DNA of 64,000 nucleotides. It comes from CAZCEC01 sp964497615. Its GTDB lineage: Bacteria; Chloroflexota; Anaerolineae; Anaerolineales; UBA6663. Below the pieces are notes generated by a model. The model was not told the DNA's origin. It saw only the letters and a program-made list of their open reading frames with translations, and ran no database searches. Positions 7,550 through 14,870 of the stretch are shown piece after piece; position 1 is the stretch's first letter; the number at the start of each line of letters is the position of its first letter. The translations under genes were made by a program, and so were the position numbers. The DNA lies in assembly GCA_964497615.1 (NCBI GenBank), contig CAZCEC010000011.1, forward strand, positions 1 to 64,000, read 5' to 3'.

Positions 7550-9109
7550 CTACGCCGCGGCTTCTTCGACGCCGCCGCCGCCGCTGTACTGGCTGATCCG
7601 GAAGATGACGAACTCGGCCGGCTTGACGGGCGCGATGCCGATCTCGACGATGAGCTGCCCCACGTCGCGGGTCTCGGGCGGGTTGTTCTCCGCGTCGCAC
7701 TTGACGTAGAAGGCTTCCTCGGGTGTGAGGCCGAAGAGGGCGCCGTCGCGCCAGACCCGGGTGAGGAACCCCACGATGGTGCGCTTGACGCGCTGCCACA
7801 GCGCCATGTCGTTGGGCTCGAAGACCACCCACTGGGTGCCGAGCATGATTGACTCTTCGACGAAGTTGAACAGGCGCCGGACGTTGATGTAGCGCCAGGC
7901 GGGGTCGCTGGACAGGGTGCGCGCGCCCCAGACGCGGATGCCGCGGCCAGGGAAGGCGCGGATGCAGTTGACGCCGACCGGGTTGAGGCTGTCCTGCTCC
8001 GACTTGGTGATGTTGTTCTGCAGGCCGAGCACGCCGCGGATGACCTCGTTGGCCGGGGCCTTGTGGACACCGCGCTCGGTGTCGCTGCGGGCCCAGATGC
8101 CGGCCATGTGGCCCGAGGGCGGGATGAACATGCTGGTGCTGTTCGCGCCAGGGGTGGGGTTGGCGACCTGGATCCAGGGGTAGTACAGGACGGCGTACTT
8201 GGAGTCGTAACCGGCCTCGGTCATGCGCCAGTCTTTGACCTGCTGGGCGTTGAGGTCGGGCAGGGGGTCGAGGATGGCGACGCGATCCTTCATGTTCTCG
8301 CAGTGGGCAATCATGGCCAACTGGACGGCCTTGACGCCCTCGCGGTTGATAGCGCCGGCCTGGTGGGCGCCCAACAGGTCGGGGCAGGCAATCATGGTGA
8401 TGTCGTCAATCGCCTCAAAGCCGCCGAGGCCGCTGCGGTCGGCCACATTGCCCTGGTAGATGTCCGGGGTCTGCTTGCTGACGGTGATGGCCTGGGTCTC
8501 GGCGGGGCGGAGGGCGTAGGTGCCGGGGGCCGGGGCGCGCTCGGCCAGCGCGGCGCCCGCCACCTTGACCTCTTCCAGGGTCACGAGCTTGGAGGCCTTG
8601 TTGACCGTCTCGACGGCATTCTGCGCGCCGCGGGCGGTGGATAGGCTCAGGCCCTCGTACTTTTCTTCCGTGGCGCCACGGCGGACGGTGAGGTTGAACT
8701 TGTCGTCGCCGGCATCGGCGATTTCGACAGCGATGCCCTCGCCGCCCGCGCCGCTTTCCTTGGCCAGGGCGCGCAGGGTGGTTGGCGCACCGGCGGCCTT
8801 GGCAGGCAGGGCGGCGCTGGCGCCCGCGGGCGCTTCCTCGCCGCCGGAGGGCAGGCGCAGGACGTAGCACGAGCCGCCGCCATTGTTGAAGTAGCCATAC
8901 ACGGCATGGGCCAGGTAGGCGCCCGGCACGAATCCACCGAACAAACCAGTGAATTGGGTCCAGTTGGCGATGAAGGTGGGCTTGTTGACCGGCCCCATGG
9001 CGGCGAAACCAACAAAGCCGGCCACCGCGGTGCCGACACCCTCGATGGGCTTGGAGCCCTTATCGACTTCCTCGACGTATACCCCCGGTGACAGATATTG
9101 AGGTGACAT
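7550..9109 (-). CDS. Contractile sheath protein (Afp2/3/4-like)
   Basis: The 519-residue protein begins SPQYLSPGVYVEEVDKGSKPIEGVGTAVAGFVGFA, the universal start of contractile sheath proteins. It ends in the conserved C-terminal sheath domain (WRYINVRRLFNFVEESIMLGTQW, then the handshake region near the C terminus). The ATG at 9109 is chosen because AAAGGAG lies 6 bases upstream; an in-frame TTG two codons earlier is less likely. Only one sheath gene is present, while Afp has three. A middle insertion (about 95-210) is the variable surface domain of the family. It contracts around the tube to drive the spike. Confidence 0.95.
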   Translation of the reverse strand: MSPQYLSPGVYVEEVDKGSKPIEGVGTAVAGFVGFAAMGPVNKPTFIANWTQFTGLFGGFVPGAYLAHAVYGYFNNGGGSCYVLRLPSGGEEAPAGASAALPAKAAGAPTTLRALAKESGAGGEGIAVEIADAGDDKFNLTVRRGATEEKYEGLSLSTARGAQNAVETVNKASKLVTLEEVKVAGAALAERAPAPGTYALRPAETQAITVSKQTPDIYQGNVADRSGLGGFEAIDDITMIACPDLLGAHQAGAINREGVKAVQLAMIAHCENMKDRVAILDPLPDLNAQQVKDWRMTEAGYDSKYAVLYYPWIQVANPTPGANSTSMFIPPSGHMAGIWARSDTERGVHKAPANEVIRGVLGLQNNITKSEQDSLNPVGVNCIRAFPGRGIRVWGARTLSSDPAWRYINVRRLFNFVEESIMLGTQWVVFEPNDMALWQRVKRTIVGFLTRVWRDGALFGLTPEEAFYVKCDAENNPPETRDVGQLIVEIGIAPVKPAEFVIFRISQYSGGGGVEEAAA

Positions 9110-9310
9110 GCACAACTCCTTTGCTGTGTTTGATCTGAGCGCAAACGGGTGATGGATGCAGGGTCAGTGGGTCAAGTGGTCAATTCGTCAATTGGTCCAT
9201 CGGTCAATTGGCAACTGTGGCGCGCCAGGGCCGGAGCCGCGGGGGCGAACTGATCAGTTGACCAACTGACAAATTGACGCGTTGACTGTTTTGGGGCAGG
9301 CCTCCTTTCG
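9110..9310. repeat. Intergenic repeat cluster before the sheath gene (GGTCAA/TTGACC units)
   Basis: About 200 bases between the Pvc16-like and sheath genes contain many copies of a short unit resembling GGTCAATTGGTC on one side (9163-9213) and its complement, GTTGACCAACTGAC, on the other (9255-9287). The two halves can fold into a large imperfect hairpin. Related sequence occurs at 7512-7534 and 42449-42480, so this is a dispersed intergenic repeat. I see no gene here. It may set relative expression of the sheath, or be neutral. Confidence 0.65.
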
Positions 9311-10126
9311 TCAGACCTCAATATCGTAGCCGGGCGAAGGCACGACCACTTTGTGTTCTTTCGCCTTGCCGTCCGGCGGTTCCACGCGCCACTTGTAGCT
9401 GCCGGGTGGCAGGTTGGGCAGGCGGAACTTGCCTTCGGCGTCGCTGACAGCGGAGTGTCTCGTGCCGACGACCTGCACCTGGACGTCCGCCACCCCGGCC
9501 TGAGGATCGCCCTTGCGGTGGATCAGACCGCCCACTTCCACGAGCACCGCGTCCACGGGCTGGCCGATGGGGCTGATGCGCATTTCGGCGGTGCGCACCA
9601 GCGGCCCCACGTCGGGCTTGAAAACTTCCAGCGGCACGGTCCACACCCAGTTTAGGCCGGCATGCAGATCGTTGCCAACGCCGCCGAGCACTTCGCTGGC
9701 GCGGCTGGCTTCTTCCGGCTTGGGCACTCGCGCCAGAATGGGGTAGCTGGTGCTTTTCAGGTCGCCCTGGAGATAGTCTACGCCAATTTTGTCCTGGCGA
9801 TACATGGAGGCCAGGACGCGGGCCAGGATACGGTGCTCGTCGTCCGACTCGGTGGTCCAGGCGCTGAGCAGATAGTACAGATCGATGCGGCGCGGGGGGC
9901 GCTGGCGGACGGCCCGGCCCTGATCGTCGCGGGTGATGACGTCCACGTCATCTTTTAGGTCGGCCCGCTCGCGGACGTCGTACAGGAACGCATTGAGCGT
10001 GGGCCGGGTGAGGCGGCTGGACCAATCGCGGGTGGGGCGGTCGAACGAAATATCCACCTCGCTGCGCTTGACGGGCACGTCGGCGGTGAGCACGGCCCGC
10101 AGGGTTTCGTCAACGTCTTGAAACAT
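9311..10126 (-). CDS. Pvc16/DUF4255 family protein with C-terminal carboxypeptidase-regulatory-like domain (Afp16 region)
   Basis: Starting at the ATG at 10126 the product has 271 residues. The N-terminal part (FQDVDETLRAVL, then RPTLNAFLYDVRERADL and DLYYLLSAWT) is the DUF4255/Pvc16 N-domain, which acts in tail termination or sheath-tube capping in eCIS. The last 75 residues, with GVADVQVQVVGTRHSAVSDA and LPPGSYKWRVEPPDG, look like a beta-sandwich carboxypeptidase-regulatory or CNA-B-like domain, an addition seen in some homologues. The longer in-frame start at 10222 would overlap the upstream gene by about 90 bases and adds only a basic low-complexity stretch, so it was rejected. Confidence 0.88.
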   Translation of the reverse strand: MFQDVDETLRAVLTADVPVKRSEVDISFDRPTRDWSSRLTRPTLNAFLYDVRERADLKDDVDVITRDDQGRAVRQRPPRRIDLYYLLSAWTTESDDEHRILARVLASMYRQDKIGVDYLQGDLKSTSYPILARVPKPEEASRASEVLGGVGNDLHAGLNWVWTVPLEVFKPDVGPLVRTAEMRISPIGQPVDAVLVEVGGLIHRKGDPQAGVADVQVQVVGTRHSAVSDAEGKFRLPNLPPGSYKWRVEPPDGKAKEHKVVVPSPGYDIEV

Positions 10127-10133
10127 GACCCTC

Positions 10134-13100
10134 TTATGGTTGGTTCTCGGCCGGCGGCGCGGCCGACTTGTCTTTGTCGCCGCCTGGCGTCTCCGATGCG
10201 GCTTCCGCGGCGGCATCGTCAATGTCCAGGCCGCGGATGACGCCCGTGATTAGGTGTGAGCCGGCATCCGCGATGACCAGCAGTTTGCCCTGGATGAGCA
10301 GGTAGGACTGTGTACCCGCGTAGTTGGCCGAGAGTTTAGCCAAACCCGCCTCTTTAGTCAAAGCGCCGTGGGCGTCATAAAGTACCTGCCGGAAGTCGCC
10401 GATGGCGGCTTGCAGCTCGCGCTTGAGAGCCTCGCCTTCGCCCTTGAGCTCCAGGCGCGCCTGCATGCTCATGACCTTGACCGACGGATCCTGGGCTGCC
10501 TTTTCGCCGAGCTTGACCAGCGAGGCAGGGTCGGCGCGGGCCTGCAACAGCCAGGTATGGAACTTGTCGGCGATGGCGTCGAAGCGCGCCTGGCTGGGGA
10601 TCTTGGCGGCGACGGACAGGCCATCCTTGCCGAACTCGGCCGAGAAGCGGCTGCCGTATTTCCCCACGGCCTTGAGGGTGCCGGCCAATTCGTCGGCGGT
10701 GGCGGCGGCGGTGAGGCCCTGCGCGGAATGGAACAACTTGAGGGCGTTGTCGAGCATGGCGGTCAGGCGCTGGGGGATAGCCATGCCGGGCGCGCCACCG
10801 CCGGGCGCAAACTCGCCGATCTTCTCGCGCTCGGTGACTTCGCGGCGAACGCCGCCGCCGGTGAAGTAGCCGCCGCCCTCGGAGTGGTTGATCTTGGCCT
10901 GCTTGTCGGCAATCTCTTCGATGATGTTGGCCTGGCGTCCGACGTCCTTGGTGTCGATCAGCTCGCGCTGTAGCTTGTCAATGTCGCGCTCGAAGGCGCT
11001 GATCTCGGCTTTACCGATGGGTTCGACCTGGACGACGGGCACCTTGGCCTGATCCATCATCTCCTTGACAGACTTGGCGGTGGCATCGTCGCCGTGCTTC
11101 ACGGCATCCTGATACATCAGGTTGAGCATCATGGTTTGCTCTTTGCGGGCCTGGGAGGCGGCGATCTTGGCGCGGGCCTCCGGGGGGAGTTGGTCGAGCA
11201 GGTGCATGCGGCGCGGGTCGGTAAAGAAGTCGGCGTAGAGCACGGAGTGGAGCTTGCCCGGCTCCACACCCACCCGGCCGGCCATGAAGGAGCGGGCCTG
11301 CTCGCGGTGCTCGGCAGACAGGCTGCCGAGGGAGGACATGTCCAGGTCGCTGCCAAAGCTGCCCTGAGAGCCAGTGCGCTTGATGTTTTCCAGCTCGCCG
11401 GGGTCAAGGTCGAGGGAGTTGATGTAGGCCTGCAGATCTTGCCACAGGGCGGAGCGCCAGGCGTTGAGGCGCTGGCCGGCGGCCGACTCGTTGCCGAGCA
11501 GCAGCGAGAGTTTCTGCCAGCCGCCGCACTGCTGGATAACATCCACTGGACCCATCGAGTCGATGGCCAGGCTGACGAGTTGATCGGCTTCGTCGCGGGT
11601 GATGCGCTTCTCGGCCAGGTCGAGGGCGAGGGTGGAGAGCTTGCCCTTGACCTCCTTGGCGCCCTCCTTGGAGAGGGCGAGGAAAGCCTTGATGCGGGCA
11701 TAGGCGGGCGAGTCGGCCGGGATGACGTAGAGCAGTTCCTCGGCGCTCTTGCCGCTTTTGGCCATCGCCCCGGACACGCCCAACTCGTCAATCGCCTGCT
11801 CGGCCAGCTTCTCGCTTTCGGCGCGCGGCAGGCGGTCGAGCTCCTTGAGGCCGCCGTAGGCCCGCCCGGCGGCGCCGACGCCTTCCAGCAGGTCTTTGGG
11901 CCGGATGAGCTTGGTGCGCACCGTCTTGCCGGCGCCGTACAGGTCGAGGAAGGCGGCGGCGGTGTTGATGACGGCTTCGATCAGGGCGGCGCCAACCTGT
12001 TCCTTGTAGATGATGTCGGTGCCGCTCTTGACGGCGGTGTCGGCGGCGGTGTTGAGATCGGCGAACTTCTCCCAGCTCATGGCGGCGGGCGCGGCGCTGG
12101 CCGACACGCCGATCAGCAGGGGGATGAGGGTAGCCAGTCCGCCAGAGGCGAATTCGGCCACGATGAAGGCCACAAAGGCCACGCCGCCGAGCAGGTCGTT
12201 GAGCAGTTCCTGGTTTGCCTTGTAGTCGGCGATGATCTGCTTGTCGATCATTGCGTTGGGGAAGGGCTTGGACCAGTCGATGCCGGAGGCGCCGGGGCCG
12301 CCCTTGACCTGGGCATGGATCGGGAGCAGGTCGCGGAAGTCGAGGTCGTCCTCGGAAATGGCTTGGGCGGTCTCGTAAATGTTCTCGGCGACTTCGAGCA
12401 GCGATTCCTGGAGCTGATTGCGGCCCTCTTCGGGCGAGGCCTTGGGGAAATCCTGGAGCTTGCCGGTGACCATCAGACCGTAGAGGGCGGGGTGGTCGTC
12501 GGTCATCTTGGCGATGGCCGCGCCGAGCTTGTCCCATTGGTCCTTGACGGCGCTCCAGTGGGCCATCTTGACGCCGGGATGATCTTCAAAGGGTACGTCT
12601 GGGCCGCGGGTGGGGTCGAAGAAGTAGAAATCGCTGGTGTCTTCCTCGCCCTCGTCCGGCTGACCATACTGCTCCGCGCGCATATGTTGCCACCCGACCG
12701 GAATCTTGCGCAAGTCCTGCTGCTGTTTCTGGGCCTCCAGCAGTAGGCGGGCAAATTCCTGCTCTTCCTCGACTTTGGCGTCGGCGGCGGCCGAGGTGGT
12801 GGGACCGGTGCTGCCCGGCTCGTAACCTTCGGGCGCGGCGAACTTCTCCGCTTCGGCAGCCAGGTAGTTGCGGTTGCTGTTCAGATGGCCGATGGCGAGG
12901 CCTTTGACGTCACTCTTGAACTTTCCCTCAAGGCCGCCCACTTCGGCGATGTACGTCACGTCGGCGCCGGCCTCCAGGCAGCGCACGAAGAGCGCGGCCC
13001 AGTTCGCGTCGAGGTTGAGAATGCCGGGGCCGAAGCTGGACCAGATGCGCTGGAGCGCGTTCTCGTCGAAGGGGCCGGTCCAGCCTTCGAGCAGGATGTT

Positions 13101-14849
13101 GATCATGGCCTGCTTTTGGGCGCCGGTGGCGCGCGAGAAGTCGTGGATGTCCTTGATCATGCCCTTGTCGCGGGCATCAATGGCGGCCTGGATTTCTTCC
13201 GGCGTGCCGGGCGGGGGTTTCTTGCCGGGGAGGGCGGTATCGGAGATGGGAAGGCGCTGCACCATCATCTGCACCGGCTCGCCCGCCACGCTCATGGCGA
13301 TGGCCTCTTCATCCTCGCCCAGACCAATGGGCATTTCATCGGTGGCGGACTCTTTCTTGTCCTCGCAGTCGAGGTCCACGATGATGACAAAGGGCGGCTT
13401 GTCGAGCGCGTCGCTGGCGTCCTGGGCTTCCTTTTTGCGGCGGGCGCCTTCCTCGTCGGCGGCGACCTTGGCGGCGGCGGTGAGGGCCGCCAGCGCCTGG
13501 GCTTTGGGTACCCCCTTGGCCTCGATCTCCTTCTCAAAGGTGCCGTCATACTTCTTCATGGCGGCGACGTGCTGGTCCTCGTGCGGAGAGAGCTTCTTGT
13601 CGATGGCTTCCTTGACGCGCTCCTTCTGGCAGGCGGTGAGGTTGCCGGGCACGGTGGGCAGGGTGACCTTGGTCTCGACCTTGTAGGTGGCGACGACCTT
13701 GCCCTTGATATCCACTTTGTCCTCGCCGGGCTTGGCGTCTGGTGAGGGGGTGATGACCTCATCTTTGGTGACGAAGTTGGGCGCCTTGTAGTCCGCCTGG
13801 GTGACGCCCTCCTCGTCAATGGTGATGGTTTCAGTTTCCTCGTCGTCGTCGAGCGGCTTGGGCAGGCCATCGAATTCGCCTTCGGGCTGGCGCTGCAGAG
13901 GCGCAGCGGCGGCGCGCGGGGCAGGGGGCGGCACGGCGAGCGCAGGCTGGGCCGGAGGGCCGTCGGATTTGAGGCGGGCGGCGGCGGCCTCGGCAGCCTG
14001 TTCGAAGGGGTCGCTGGGGTCGCTGACGGCAATGCCGCCGGGGGCGGGTGTGCCGGCGACGGGGCCGGCCGCTTGTTGAATGACGTGTGCGGCTTCGTGG
14101 GCAATCAGTTCGCGGCCATCCTGGCTGTCGGGGTCGTAGGCGCCGGGGCTGAAGAAGATGTCCTTGCCGGTGGTAAAGGCGACAGCCTCCACGGCGCGGG
14201 TCAGGTCCTGGGCCTCGGCGCCGGTGTGGACCCGCACGTCGCTAAGGTCGGCCCCGAGGCGGGTGCCGATCTGGCTGGCGGCCGGCTGGCTGAGGGGCCG
14301 GCCCTTGCCCGATTCATCAGCGATGCGCTCGGCAAGGTCGGGCTGAGTGCCAGGGGGAGCAGGCTGCTCGGGGGCGGGCTTGGGCGGGCCGGGAGGTTTC
14401 GCCGCGGGCTTCTCGGACGGCTTGTCTGTTGTGTGGGCGGCGCCGGGCGGCTGGGGCTCGCCCGAACGCTGAGACGGGCTAGGCCGGACATTCGGCGCGG
14501 CGGCTGGCTTCGCCTGGTCGTCGCGCTGGGCCGGCTCCGGGCGCAGGCTTTTTAGCAGACGCTGGACGTAAAGGTTGCCGCGCTGCGACTGCCAGCGGGA
14601 AAGGAGAGCCTGGCGGACGGGCCGATCCACACGGCCCAGGCGCTCGGCTTGCCGCTCGGGCGCGGCGGCCGGGTCGTGGAGCCCAAGGGTCTCGTCGGGG
14701 ACCGCGGCGGCGAGGGTCTCGGCAGGCGTGGCGATGGGCCGGGGCGGCTCGCGGACGATCGCGGCTGCGGGCGGCGCGAGGACGCGCGGCGCCGGCTTGG
14801 CGGCGGGCTTCTGCTCGGGGGCGGCCTGCTTGTCCTGTTTCTCGGGCAT
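10134..14849 (-). CDS. Giant DUF4157 protein with two HExxH motifs and a possible nucleotidyltransferase-like motif (candidate eCIS effector)
   Basis: This 1571-residue protein has a proline/alanine-rich N terminus (about 1-190), a DUF4157 domain with HEAAH at 251-255, and a second zinc-protease-like motif HEDQH at 423-427 in a region resembling DUF922-type predicted proteases. A hydrophobic glycine/alanine-rich segment lies at about 884-925. Further on, GSQGSFGSDLDMS (about 1159-1171) resembles the GS-x(n)-DxD core of nucleotidyltransferases. The C-terminal third is helical, with a charged tail. DUF4157-led multidomain proteins in eCIS loci are commonly loaded toxins. Effector status is inferred; both added activities are motif-level suggestions. 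Confidence 0.75.
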   Translation of the reverse strand: MPEKQDKQAAPEQKPAAKPAPRVLAPPAAAIVREPPRPIATPAETLAAAVPDETLGLHDPAAAPERQAERLGRVDRPVRQALLSRWQSQRGNLYVQRLLKSLRPEPAQRDDQAKPAAAPNVRPSPSQRSGEPQPPGAAHTTDKPSEKPAAKPPGPPKPAPEQPAPPGTQPDLAERIADESGKGRPLSQPAASQIGTRLGADLSDVRVHTGAEAQDLTRAVEAVAFTTGKDIFFSPGAYDPDSQDGRELIAHEAAHVIQQAAGPVAGTPAPGGIAVSDPSDPFEQAAEAAAARLKSDGPPAQPALAVPPPAPRAAAAPLQRQPEGEFDGLPKPLDDDEETETITIDEEGVTQADYKAPNFVTKDEVITPSPDAKPGEDKVDIKGKVVATYKVETKVTLPTVPGNLTACQKERVKEAIDKKLSPHEDQHVAAMKKYDGTFEKEIEAKGVPKAQALAALTAAAKVAADEEGARRKKEAQDASDALDKPPFVIIVDLDCEDKKESATDEMPIGLGEDEEAIAMSVAGEPVQMMVQRLPISDTALPGKKPPPGTPEEIQAAIDARDKGMIKDIHDFSRATGAQKQAMINILLEGWTGPFDENALQRIWSSFGPGILNLDANWAALFVRCLEAGADVTYIAEVGGLEGKFKSDVKGLAIGHLNSNRNYLAAEAEKFAAPEGYEPGSTGPTTSAAADAKVEEEQEFARLLLEAQKQQQDLRKIPVGWQHMRAEQYGQPDEGEEDTSDFYFFDPTRGPDVPFEDHPGVKMAHWSAVKDQWDKLGAAIAKMTDDHPALYGLMVTGKLQDFPKASPEEGRNQLQESLLEVAENIYETAQAISEDDLDFRDLLPIHAQVKGGPGASGIDWSKPFPNAMIDKQIIADYKANQELLNDLLGGVAFVAFIVAEFASGGLATLIPLLIGVSASAAPAAMSWEKFADLNTAADTAVKSGTDIIYKEQVGAALIEAVINTAAAFLDLYGAGKTVRTKLIRPKDLLEGVGAAGRAYGGLKELDRLPRAESEKLAEQAIDELGVSGAMAKSGKSAEELLYVIPADSPAYARIKAFLALSKEGAKEVKGKLSTLALDLAEKRITRDEADQLVSLAIDSMGPVDVIQQCGGWQKLSLLLGNESAAGQRLNAWRSALWQDLQAYINSLDLDPGELENIKRTGSQGSFGSDLDMSSLGSLSAEHREQARSFMAGRVGVEPGKLHSVLYADFFTDPRRMHLLDQLPPEARAKIAASQARKEQTMMLNLMYQDAVKHGDDATAKSVKEMMDQAKVPVVQVEPIGKAEISAFERDIDKLQRELIDTKDVGRQANIIEEIADKQAKINHSEGGGYFTGGGVRREVTEREKIGEFAPGGGAPGMAIPQRLTAMLDNALKLFHSAQGLTAAATADELAGTLKAVGKYGSRFSAEFGKDGLSVAAKIPSQARFDAIADKFHTWLLQARADPASLVKLGEKAAQDPSVKVMSMQARLELKGEGEALKRELQAAIGDFRQVLYDAHGALTKEAGLAKLSANYAGTQSYLLIQGKLLVIADAGSHLITGVIRGLDIDDAAAEAASETPGGDKDKSAAPPAENQP

Positions 14850-14870
14850 CCTAGTTCGCCGTCAAGCGGA

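Noticed and set aside
11094..12746. 550-codon plus-strand open frame opposite the giant DUF4157 gene
   Set aside because: Shadow frame without motifs; the opposite strand carries HExxH domains and operon spacing.
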